Assembly (NCBI RefSeq): GCF_004365655.1
Contig: NZ_SOEO01000001.1
Span: forward strand, 1,116,001-1,180,000
DNA length: 64,000 nucleotides
DNA from: Epilithonimonas xixisoli
GTDB taxonomy: Bacteria > Bacteroidota > Bacteroidia > Flavobacteriales > Weeksellaceae
Direction: 5' to 3'
The notes below the pieces were generated by a model. The model searched no databases. It worked only from the letters and a program-made list of their open reading frames with translations, and was not told the DNA's origin. This document shows positions 1 through 7,219 of the stretch, in pieces. Position 1 is the stretch's first letter, and every line of letters starts with the position of its first letter. The position numbers and the translations under genes are program-made.

Positions 1-28
1 AAATGTTTTCAATTAATTTAAAAAAAAA

Positions 29-51
29 TCTTAGCGAACTTTGCGTTAATT
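29..51. repeat. Short intergenic motif resembling a common flavobacterial repeat
   Basis: The string CTTAGCGAACTTTGCGTTAA lies in the non-coding stretch before the first gene. Its reverse complement resembles a short sequence I recall from many flavobacterial intergenic regions. No second copy was noticed in this window, so the call rests on recollection only. Confidence 0.25.
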
Positions 52-113
52 TTTTTATTCAGCTTCAGCATATCAAAAATTTATCTCCCTACTATTTTTA
101 AAATTAAAACAAT

Positions 114-512
114 ATGAAAATAGAACACCTCGGCATCGCTGTGAAGTCTCTCTCAGATTCAGATGATTTGTTTACCCGACTTTTGGGAAAATCAAACTAC
201 AAACAAGAATCTGTAGAAGGAGAAGGCGTTACCACCTCTTTTTATGAACTTGGCGAAAGCAAAATAGAACTTCTGGAAGCTTCAAACCCCGAAAGTCCAA
301 TCGCCAAATTCCTCGACAAAAAAGGGGAAGGAATCCATCATATTGCCTTTGGTGTAGAAAATATCCAAACCGAAATCGAAAGATTAAAACAAGAAGGCTT
401 CACTTTCATCTCCGAAGAACCGAAACAAGGTGCTGATAACAAATTAGTTGTCTTCCTTCACCCAAAATCGACCAACGGTGTCTTGATAGAATTGTGTCAA
501 GAAAAACCCTAA
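114..512 (+). CDS. mce: Methylmalonyl-CoA epimerase
   Basis: This 132-residue protein is of normal length for the vicinal-oxygen-chelate family enzyme that interconverts (2R)- and (2S)-methylmalonyl-CoA in the propionate/succinate route. The N-terminal MKIEHLGIAVKSL strand carries the first metal-ligand histidine. GIHHIAFGVENI in the middle starts the second half-domain with its metal histidine. The C-terminal VLIELCQ carries the final glutamate ligand. The enzyme is cytosolic. The gene stands alone, with a tRNA gene and its own promoter following. No methylmalonyl-CoA mutase gene is present in the window. Confidence 0.93.
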   Translation: MKIEHLGIAVKSLSDSDDLFTRLLGKSNYKQESVEGEGVTTSFYELGESKIELLEASNPESPIAKFLDKKGEGIHHIAFGVENIQTEIERLKQEGFTFISEEPKQGADNKLVVFLHPKSTNGVLIELCQEKP

Positions 513-518
513 AACGTT

Positions 519-547
519 TTGTAGATAGAGAAATTTTGCTATTTTTG
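519..547 (+). promoter_or_regulatory. Bacteroidota-type promoter of the CAT tRNA
   Basis: A -33 TTG (519-521) is followed after 18 bases by the -7 box TATTTTTG (540-547), matching TTG-N17-19-TAnnTTTG. The box lies 28 bases before the tRNA 5' end at 576, leaving a short 5' leader for RNase P. Confidence 0.7.
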
Positions 548-575
548 CAAACACAAAATTTAACCAATTTTACGC

Positions 576-649
576 GGTCCTATAGCTCAGTTGGTTAGAG
601 TCCCTGACTCATAATCAGGTTGTCCCTGGTTCGAGCCCAGGTGGGACCA
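576..649 (+). tRNA. tRNA with CAT anticodon (elongator Met or lysidine-modified Ile2)
   Basis: A complete 74-base cloverleaf is visible. The acceptor stem pairs GGTCCTA with TGGGACC. The D-arm contains GCTCAGTTGGTTAGAG. The anticodon stem CCTGA/TCAGG encloses CTCATAA with CAT at 610-612. The T-arm is CCTGG-TTCGAGC-CCAGG and the discriminator base is A649. CCA is not encoded. CAT can mean elongator methionine or, after lysidine modification, isoleucine; the sequence alone does not settle which. The D-stem GCTC/GAGT has one G-T-type weak closing pair. Confidence 0.93.
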
Positions 650-654
650 CTACG

Positions 655-692
655 AACCCTTGAATACGCTGATATTCAAGGGTTTTGTTTTG
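655..692 (+). terminator. Intrinsic terminator of the CAT tRNA
   Basis: A perfect 12-bp stem (655-666 with 673-684) encloses the 6-base loop CGCTGA and runs into TTGTTTT. It starts five bases after the tRNA 3' end. Confidence 0.85.
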
Positions 693-867
693 ATTAAATA
701 CAACACATATTACTAATTTAACAAAATAAAACTTTTCCAAAAGAATGGATTTTAAAAAAAACTATTTTAAGATCCTTTTGAAATTAAAATAGCAGTTTAG
801 TGTTTTTAATTATAAATAAATACCTCTACTTAATGAAGTTGGTCGTATTTTAAATTTGTGATCACAA

Positions 868-935
868 CAGGACTCTATCCAAACCATTCATTAGCAGATA
901 CAAATAATATTCTGAAGGTATTTAATGGAGTATAA
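868..935 (+). pseudogene. Orphan 3' gene tail, copy 1 (GLYPNH type)
   Basis: From 870 one frame reads GLYPNHSLADTNNILK and a few more residues to TAA at 933-935, 21 codons in all. The same tail, with 21 identical bases at its start and mostly conservative residue differences after that, recurs at 12717-12782. An in-frame stop lies a few dozen bases upstream in this copy, so only the 3' end of a former gene remains. I do not recognise the family. The rest of 693-1381 holds one short minus-strand ORF and the sigma gene's promoter region; nothing else is evident. Confidence 0.5.
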
Positions 936-948
936 ACTTCTAATTGTC

Positions 949-1101
949 TTAATTTGATCTGATTACAATAACTAATACGCGTGTAATAAAACCTCTGTTT
1001 TTCTCCACCAGAACACCGTTTCCCATTTTTCTGAGATTATTGTAAGTATTGTTTAAAATCTCATTGATCATTTTATCAATGATAAGTTCTTTAAAATGCA
1101 T
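949..1101 (-). CDS. Short ORF of unknown function (50 codons), possibly a remnant
   Basis: Reading leftwards from ATG at 1101-1099, the frame stays open for 50 codons to TAA at 949. The start reads MHFKELIIDKMINEIL and the middle reads MGNGVLVEKNRGF. The composition looks protein-like rather than random: lysine- and asparagine-rich, with a hydrophobic VLVIVI stretch near the end. It lies between the orphan gene tail and the sigma-factor promoter, on the opposite strand. No family is recognised. It could equally be the 5' remnant of a decayed gene. Confidence 0.25.
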   Translation of the reverse strand: MHFKELIIDKMINEILNNTYNNLRKMGNGVLVEKNRGFITRVLVIVIRSN

Positions 1102-1331
1102 TTTCAAATATATTATCTATAACAATTTGAAAATGTTATTTGTCATATCTTGATTGATAGACCTGTTAGGTATAATTATACAAAACTCAAGACAAAGTTC
1201 ACACTAATTTTATTATTTTAAAAATTCACTTCTACAAGAGTCATAAAATGGAAACTTAAAATTTATAATTAAATTTTATTTGTTTGATTTTTAAAGTTTT
1301 ATATTAAATTATCCCAATTCTTTTTTTTTGA

Positions 1332-1339
1332 TATATTTG
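1332..1339 (+). promoter_or_regulatory. Possible -7 box before the ECF sigma gene
   Basis: TATATTTG matches TAnnTTTG and lies 42 bases before the GTG start at 1382. No TTG is seen at the expected -33 position (a T-tract lies there instead), so the match is partial. Confidence 0.4.
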
Positions 1340-1381
1340 AGAGCTTAGTATATACATAGACGTTAAAAATATATTCTCCAA

Positions 1382-1897
1382 GTGCAATCTCAATTTGAAA
1401 AACTATATTCTGATTACAAAAATCAGGTTTATTTTTTCGTGAAAAAATACGTTCACGGGCAGGATGATATTGAGGATATCGTTCAGGATATTTTTGTTCA
1501 TCTGTGGAAATATAGAGATTCTCTGGAAAAAAATAAAGAAGCCATTGTTTTCAAAACTGCTAAACAGGAAATTGCCAATTTCTATAGAAAAAATAAACTG
1601 TCTTTCTCAGATTTCAAGGAAGAATCTCATCTCAGCATTGTGAAGGACGAATATGACGAGGAAGAGTTCAAATCATATTCTGAACAAGCAGAAAAATTAC
1701 TTAAACTAATTCCTGAAAAAAGCAGGTCTTTCTTCCTTAAGCATAAAATAGACGGACTTAGTTATTCCGAAATTGCAAAAGAAAACAGTATTTCCAAAAA
1801 CGCTGTAGCTAAGCACGTTAATAAGGTGCTTCACATCCTAAAAACAAACATTAATCTATTTTTTCTGCTGCTGATTTTCATTAAAAAACTTTTTTAA
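1382..1897 (+). CDS. FecI-like ECF RNA polymerase sigma factor
   Basis: The 171-residue protein has the two ECF regions. Region 2 covers about residues 5-70 and includes DDIEDIVQDIFVHLWKY. Region 4 covers about 105-155, with GLSYSEIAKENSISKNAVAKH as the helix-turn-helix. The hydrophobic, basic tail ending FFLLLIFIKKLF is typical of the Bacteroidota FecI-type sigma family. The start is GTG; an in-frame TAA sits just upstream and no ATG is available. It heads a locus with phosphatase, fecR, susC and susD genes, and its likely partner is the FecR protein at 3318. A promoter-like box begins at its own stop codon. Confidence 0.88.
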   Translation: MQSQFEKLYSDYKNQVYFFVKKYVHGQDDIEDIVQDIFVHLWKYRDSLEKNKEAIVFKTAKQEIANFYRKNKLSFSDFKEESHLSIVKDEYDEEEFKSYSEQAEKLLKLIPEKSRSFFLKHKIDGLSYSEIAKENSISKNAVAKHVNKVLHILKTNINLFFLLLIFIKKLF

Positions 1898-1926
1898 GGT
1901 TGACGATTTCGGTAGGTCTGCGTAAT
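1896..1926 (+). promoter_or_regulatory. Predicted ECF-sigma promoter before the phosphatase gene
   Basis: AAGGTTGACGATTT at 1896-1909 is followed by CTGCGTAAT at 1918-1926. The same two words recur before fecR at 3281-3310. GTTGAC and CGTAAT are separated by 16 bases here, as expected for an ECF -35/-10 pair, and the site does not match the housekeeping TAnnTTTG type. It lies 45 bases before the phosphatase ATG. Autoregulation by the upstream sigma factor is inferred. Confidence 0.6.
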
Positions 1927-1970
1927 TAATCGTAAGACAGAAATCAATCTGAAACTAAAATAAGTTTATA

Positions 1971-3233
1971 ATGAAGAAATCATTTTCTATTCTGCTACTC
2001 GCAGCTTCCTTTTTTTATCAGGGACAAACTACCAAGGAAGAAATCCTCTCAAACCTGAATCAAACAGGAGGTGTTTACTACGCTTATCCAACTCCGACAA
2101 AAAAACTGACTGCAGTTCCGTCCGAATATCAGCCGTTTTATATCAGTCATTATGGGAGACACGGTTCAAGATGGCTCATCAATGACAAAGATTTTTCCGG
2201 CGTGATGGACATCCTCAAAAAAGCTAATGAGAATAATACCTTAACAGAAACCGGAAAATTAGCATTACAACGATTGGAAAAAATCTGGAAAATTGCTGAA
2301 GGACACAATGGAGATTTGACGGAACTAGGAGCAATACAACATAAGCAGATTTCGCAAAGAATGTTCAAAAATAATCTGCAGGCTTTTGGTAATAATGCGA
2401 TTGTTACTGCAAAATCAACTGTTGTTCCGAGATGCATAATCAGTATGGCTTATTTTACCAATGAATTGACAGCGAATAATCCGAAGCTGAACATCAGCAT
2501 AGAATCTTCAGATAAGTATATGAAATATCTGAATCATCATACCAAAGAATCTATCGATTTCAAAAGTCAGGATAACTTCTGGCAGGAAGAAAAGCGGAAA
2601 ATGAAACAAGATGCATTGCGCTCAGACCGATTTATCAAAAATCTATTCAATAATGAAGACTATGTTTACAAAAATGTGAACCCTGAAAAAGTAGTGGAAT
2701 CTTTCTATTGGATTGCCAGCGATATGCAGAATCTGGAAACGGATATTTCTTTCTATGATTTGTTCACGAAAGATGAATTGTTCAATATTTATCAGGCAAT
2801 CAATTATCAATTCTATGTGAACGACGCTGCATCGCCTTTGAGTAAAGGATTGGTGAAAGATAATGCAATTCCGTTAGTCAAAAATATTCTTGAAGAAGCC
2901 GAAGATTATATTAAAAATAATAAAAGTGGAGCATCGCTAAGGTTTGGTCACGATGGAAATATTGCACCATTACTCGCCTTTATGAGAGTTGAAGGAATGG
3001 ACAAAGAAGAAATCAATCCTAGAAAAGTCTATAAAGTTTGGAATACTTTTCAAGCTGCACCAATGGCTGCCAATCTCCAGATGATTTTTTATAAGAATAA
3101 AAAAAGTGATGTTTTGGTGAAATTTCTTTTGAATGAAAATGAAGTCAGCATTCCTGTTGAAACCAAAAGTTTTCCTTACTACCAATGGAATGATGTCAAA
3201 ACTTATTTGGAAAAAATAACCAAATCAAATTAA
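1971..3233 (+). CDS. Secreted histidine-type acid phosphatase (clade 2, phytase/MINPP-like)
   Basis: The protein has 420 residues and an N-terminal signal peptide (about 1-19). The catalytic phosphohistidine motif RHGSR is at residues 63-67. A C-terminal GHDGN near residue 326 supplies the HD proton-donor motif of clade-2 histidine phosphatases, the branch that includes acid phosphatases, phytases and MINPP. The substrate is a phosphate monoester; inositol phosphates are a reasonable guess but not shown by sequence. It sits between a sigma gene and its anti-sigma gene, behind a box shared with fecR. The processed enzyme should be periplasmic or surface-exposed. No lipobox cysteine is seen. 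Confidence 0.85.
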   Translation: MKKSFSILLLAASFFYQGQTTKEEILSNLNQTGGVYYAYPTPTKKLTAVPSEYQPFYISHYGRHGSRWLINDKDFSGVMDILKKANENNTLTETGKLALQRLEKIWKIAEGHNGDLTELGAIQHKQISQRMFKNNLQAFGNNAIVTAKSTVVPRCIISMAYFTNELTANNPKLNISIESSDKYMKYLNHHTKESIDFKSQDNFWQEEKRKMKQDALRSDRFIKNLFNNEDYVYKNVNPEKVVESFYWIASDMQNLETDISFYDLFTKDELFNIYQAINYQFYVNDAASPLSKGLVKDNAIPLVKNILEEAEDYIKNNKSGASLRFGHDGNIAPLLAFMRVEGMDKEEINPRKVYKVWNTFQAAPMAANLQMIFYKNKKSDVLVKFLLNENEVSIPVETKSFPYYQWNDVKTYLEKITKSN

Positions 3234-3280
3234 TATCAATTTTTTTGAATTAAAATTAATTTTAAAAAACTTTAGAAAAA

Positions 3281-3310
3281 AAGGTTGACGATTTAGAAAT
3301 CCTGCGTAAT
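3281..3310 (+). promoter_or_regulatory. Predicted ECF-sigma promoter before fecR (second copy)
   Basis: AAGGTTGACGATTT (3281-3294) and CTGCGTAAT (3302-3310) repeat the box found at 1896-1926. The spacer is one base shorter, with 15 bases between GTTGAC and CGTAAT. The -10-like word ends only 7 bases before the fecR ATG at 3318. Transcription from it would therefore begin at or beside the start codon and give a leaderless or nearly leaderless mRNA. Confidence 0.55.
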
Positions 3311-3317
3311 ACTGAAT

Positions 3318-4145
3318 ATGAATAACATAGACGACGAAAATTTTAAAAAGAATTGGGAAAAAACCTACGAAGAAAACCAGCGAATGGATTCGGAAACCGA
3401 TGCACGAATCCAAGCGGGAATTCAGAGTAAGATAAAATCAAGTAACAAGTTCAAAAAATTATATTGGGTTGCTGCAGCTGCGGTAATCACAGGATTTGGT
3501 CTTCTTTTTTATACATCTCCTTCGTCGGCTTCTACTGAGGCTGTTCAGTCTCAATTTTACTCCAGTGTGGATTTTACAAAAAAGATTAATCTTCCCGATG
3601 GAAGTGAAATTATCTTAGAACCTCATAGTACAATTGAATTAGCAAAGGATTTCGGAAAATCTGACCGTAAAATCATATTCACAGGAAAAGCAACTTTCGA
3701 TATTGCAAAAGATAAGACAAGACCTTTTAGAATCAATGCAAAAGATTTCACTGTACAGGTTTTAGGAACTAAATTTTTCCTTGACCAAACAATCGGAAAA
3801 GAAAAAGTAGAACTTTTTGAAGGGAAAGTAAAAGTCAATCATCAGGGAAAAATCACTTATTTGCTTCCAAACGAATCTTGGAACAAAAATGTGGAAGAGA
3901 AGCCTCAAACTTATATTGTTGCAAATGTGAAAAGGAATTTCTCCTTCGATGATGAAAATTTTGAAAATATCATCAATGAACTGGAAGTAGTTTATAATGT
4001 TAAAATCGATTATCCTCAAGAATATTCCAAAAAGAAAATCAAAGGTTCGTTCTCTGGCGATATGAACGAGGTTTTGTTCGCAATCTGTTATCCATTCAAT
4101 CTTAAAGCTGAAAAAAAATCTGAAAATCAAATACAATTAAAATAA
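3318..4145 (+). CDS. FecR-family anti-sigma factor
   Basis: This 275-residue inner-membrane protein has a short cytoplasmic N-terminus, which should bind the sigma factor. One transmembrane helix follows at about 48-66 (YWVAAAAVITGFGLLFYTS). The periplasmic FecR domain at about 80-185 includes LPDGSEIILEPHSTIEL and FTVQVLGTKF. A C-terminal STN-like DUF4974 domain occupies about 205-275. It should receive the signal from the STN domain of the SusC protein downstream and control the sigma factor at 1382. Met23 is an alternative start and would leave room for a short 5' leader. Confidence 0.9.
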   Translation: MNNIDDENFKKNWEKTYEENQRMDSETDARIQAGIQSKIKSSNKFKKLYWVAAAAVITGFGLLFYTSPSSASTEAVQSQFYSSVDFTKKINLPDGSEIILEPHSTIELAKDFGKSDRKIIFTGKATFDIAKDKTRPFRINAKDFTVQVLGTKFFLDQTIGKEKVELFEGKVKVNHQGKITYLLPNESWNKNVEEKPQTYIVANVKRNFSFDDENFENIINELEVVYNVKIDYPQEYSKKKIKGSFSGDMNEVLFAICYPFNLKAEKKSENQIQLK

Positions 4146-4148
4146 AAA

Positions 4149-4176
4149 AGCACCGATAATGACGGTTATCGATGCT
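4149..4176 (+). promoter_or_regulatory. Hairpin between fecR and susC
   Basis: AGCACCGATAA (4149-4159) can pair with TTATCGATGCT (4166-4176) with one mismatch around a 6-base loop. No T-run follows, so it is not a classical terminator. An mRNA stabiliser or processing site that separates fecR from susC expression is possible. Confidence 0.4.
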
Positions 4177-4224
4177 ATAAATGATTCGACTCGCTAAAGT
4201 ATAATCAAATTAATCCTCAAATTT

Positions 4225-7212
4225 ATGAAAAAAACAGTAATGTCCGTAATCTTATTGGTTGCCACAGGTCTTCCAATCGCTTACGGGCAGTCCGGACAAA
4301 CACCACCGGTCGCTATGAAAAAAGAGAATCGGGTGTCTATTATCAAAGTTTTTGATAAGCTCAGCAAATCTTCCAAGATTCCGTTTCTCTATTCCAGCAC
4401 AGATTTCAAAGATGTTTTTGTGAATGATAATGCTATCAATTATTCATCTTTGGAATCATCATTAAAATATCTCAAAAAATTCTATCCGATAGAATATGAC
4501 ATAAAAAATAATACGGTTGTTCTTAGAAAAACCAGTGTCAAATTGATTTCCCAATCAGAAAATTTTCCCATTCCCAAAGACACTATTGCGGTTCAGGAGA
4601 AAAAGATTGATGAGGTTGTCATTATAGGTTATGGTAAAATTAAAAAATCTGATGCAACAGGTTCTCTCACAACCGTTAAAATCGATAGTGAGAATGACGG
4701 AAGCCCAGTTTCTGCACAAGATGCTTTGACGGGAAAAGCGGCCGGAGTTAACATCATTTCTCCCGGCGGAGCGCCAGGTGCGGGTTCAACTATCAGAATC
4801 AGAGGTGGTTCTTCTTTGTCCGCCAGTAATGACCCACTTATCGTGATTGACGGAATTGCGATTGACAACTCTTCAACCTCAGGTTCCAGTAATATTCTTG
4901 GGATGATAAACCCGAATGATATCGAAACTTATACGGTTCTGAAAGATGCCTCTTCAACAGCAATCTACGGTTCCAGAGCTTCAAATGGTGTCATTATCAT
5001 TACAACTAAAAAAGGAAGTAAAAAGACAAGATTCCAATATTCTTCCAATACAAAAGTGAGCTACAATCCCAAGATGCTGGACGTTTTGAGTGGCGATGAA
5101 TACAGAAGTTTTATCAAGGATTATTACGCAGGAAATAATACAATTATCAACGGTCTTGGAACGGAAAACACCGATTGGCAAAAGGAAATCTACAGAACGT
5201 CTGTCAGTAATGACCAAAACTTCAGTATGACTGGAGCAATTAAAGATATTCCTTATCGATTATCTTTAGGATATACGGACCAGCAAGGGATTATCAGGAA
5301 AAATTCTTACGAAAGAATGAATGCGAGTTTGGCAATCAATCCTTCATTTTTTGACAAGCATTTGAACATTAATCTTAATTATAAACCAAGTATAGAGAAT
5401 AATGATTTTATTTCCAATCCGGCAAGTTCGGCTGTGGGATTTGACCCGACTCGTCCTGTTTATGACAATTCTTCTCAGTATGGTTTAGGTTATTTTATAT
5501 GGAAAGATGCGTCTGGAAAACCGATTACGATTGCAAGTGCCAATCCTGTTTCTGTCCTTAATCTAAGAAAAGATGAGTCAAAAGTCGTTCGTCATATTGG
5601 GAACATTCAGTTGGATTATAAAATTCACGGTTTCGAAGATTTGAAATTAAATGCCAATGCTGGTTTTGATATTTTGAAAAGTAATGGAGATATTTTTGTT
5701 CCGGATAATGCACCTTTGGCTTGGACTTCCATTGGAAATGACGGGCAAGGTCTGATTGAAAATTATACTCAGAAGAAAAATAATACGCAGTTAGACTTAT
5801 ATGCGAATTATACAAAGACGCTTTCCAATCATAAAATTGATGTAATGGGAGGTTATTCTTGGCAGAAGTTCTGGCAAAGTTATGATGATAATCAAACCAA
5901 TATTTCTGGAAATAAAGTCTATCAGAATATCATTTCGAAGTCAGAATATTATCTGGTTTCATTTTATGGACGTTTGAATTATACTTTCAAAGACCGTTAC
6001 CTTTTCACAGCTACAATTAGAAATGACGGTTCTTCGCGTTTTTCCAAAGACAACCATTGGGGACTTTTCCCATCGGCAGCGTTTGCTTGGAAAATCAATG
6101 AAGAAAGTTTTCTGAAAGATGGTGGTTTTTTCTCTGATTTGAAATTAAGATTAAGTTATGGAAAAACTGGTCAGCAAGATATTGGTGGAGATTACGAATG
6201 GATGCAAACCTATACCTACAGCCAATCCAATGCTTTGTATCAATTGGGGAACCAGTATTACCAGACCATTCGTCCCAACGGTTACGACCCGAACCTGAAA
6301 TGGGAAACAACTTCTACTTATAACGTGGGTTTAGATTTTGGAATTCTTAAAAATATAATTTCTGGTTCTGTCGAAGTTTATAAAAGAACAACAGATGATT
6401 TGTTGAATAAAATTTCAGTAGCGGCAGGTTCCAACCTTACCAATATGATTTTTACGAATATTGGTTCTATGGAAAATAAAGGTGTCGAAGTTTCATTAAA
6501 TACTATTCCAATCAAAACAACTGACTGGCAATGGACTTTGGATGCAAATATTACATTCAATGAATCAAAAATTACCAAACTTACGCTTGTTGATAGTCCA
6601 AATTATGGTGTGAATATCGGGAATGTTTCTGGTTCAACAGCAGGAACAATTCAGACACATTCTGTTGGATATTCTCCTTACACTTTTTATTTGTATCAGC
6701 AGGAATATGATGAAGCCGGAAAACCGATTGAAGGAAAATATAAAGGTGGTCTCGTAAAAGATAAAAACCCGATGCCAAAATCTTTCCTCGGAATCTCTTC
6801 TAAATTGAGTTATAAAAATTGGTATTTAGGATTCAATGGTCACGCTAATTTTGGGAACTATGTTTATAACAATGTGAAATCCAAAGATTATAAGACCAAA
6901 GCGACTTTAGGAAACGGAACTTATTCCAATCTTTTGAGTTATACAGCTGAACAAGGTTTTGATAATCTGCAGCTTTACTCTGATTTTTTCCTTGAAAAAG
7001 CTTCTTTTTTCAGAATGGACAATATCACGCTGGGACATAATTTCAAGAATATCAGCGACAAGTTCGATCTGGGTGTTAATCTATCTGTACAGAATGCTTT
7101 TGTGATCACAGGATATAGCGGACTTGACCCGGAGGTTTATCTTGGAATCGATAATAATATGTATTCCAGACCTCGTTCATTCCTTTTCGGACTTAATGTT
7201 AACTTCAAATAA
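4225..7212 (+). CDS. SusC/RagA-type TonB-dependent outer-membrane transporter with STN signalling domain
   Basis: The protein has 995 residues and a signal peptide (1-21). An STN secretin/TonB short N-terminal domain spans about 36-108. A TonB-box-like DEVVIIGYG lies near 130, followed by the plug with the SusC hallmarks GKAAGVNI, IRIRGGSSLSA, DPLIVIDGIAID and LKDASSTAIYGSRASNGVIIITTKKG. The rest is a beta-barrel ending in an aromatic-rich strand. No carboxypeptidase-like domain lies between STN and plug, although many SusC proteins have one. The STN domain marks it as the sensor of the FecI/FecR pathway encoded upstream. It imports an unknown ligand together with the SusD protein 7 bases downstream. 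Confidence 0.93.
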   Translation: MKKTVMSVILLVATGLPIAYGQSGQTPPVAMKKENRVSIIKVFDKLSKSSKIPFLYSSTDFKDVFVNDNAINYSSLESSLKYLKKFYPIEYDIKNNTVVLRKTSVKLISQSENFPIPKDTIAVQEKKIDEVVIIGYGKIKKSDATGSLTTVKIDSENDGSPVSAQDALTGKAAGVNIISPGGAPGAGSTIRIRGGSSLSASNDPLIVIDGIAIDNSSTSGSSNILGMINPNDIETYTVLKDASSTAIYGSRASNGVIIITTKKGSKKTRFQYSSNTKVSYNPKMLDVLSGDEYRSFIKDYYAGNNTIINGLGTENTDWQKEIYRTSVSNDQNFSMTGAIKDIPYRLSLGYTDQQGIIRKNSYERMNASLAINPSFFDKHLNINLNYKPSIENNDFISNPASSAVGFDPTRPVYDNSSQYGLGYFIWKDASGKPITIASANPVSVLNLRKDESKVVRHIGNIQLDYKIHGFEDLKLNANAGFDILKSNGDIFVPDNAPLAWTSIGNDGQGLIENYTQKKNNTQLDLYANYTKTLSNHKIDVMGGYSWQKFWQSYDDNQTNISGNKVYQNIISKSEYYLVSFYGRLNYTFKDRYLFTATIRNDGSSRFSKDNHWGLFPSAAFAWKINEESFLKDGGFFSDLKLRLSYGKTGQQDIGGDYEWMQTYTYSQSNALYQLGNQYYQTIRPNGYDPNLKWETTSTYNVGLDFGILKNIISGSVEVYKRTTDDLLNKISVAAGSNLTNMIFTNIGSMENKGVEVSLNTIPIKTTDWQWTLDANITFNESKITKLTLVDSPNYGVNIGNVSGSTAGTIQTHSVGYSPYTFYLYQQEYDEAGKPIEGKYKGGLVKDKNPMPKSFLGISSKLSYKNWYLGFNGHANFGNYVYNNVKSKDYKTKATLGNGTYSNLLSYTAEQGFDNLQLYSDFFLEKASFFRMDNITLGHNFKNISDKFDLGVNLSVQNAFVITGYSGLDPEVYLGIDNNMYSRPRSFLFGLNVNFK

Positions 7213-7219
7213 TCCAATT

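Noticed and set aside
7124-7219. A 32-residue N-terminal extension of SusD
   Set aside because: It overlaps the susC coding end and would bury the lipoprotein signal peptide.
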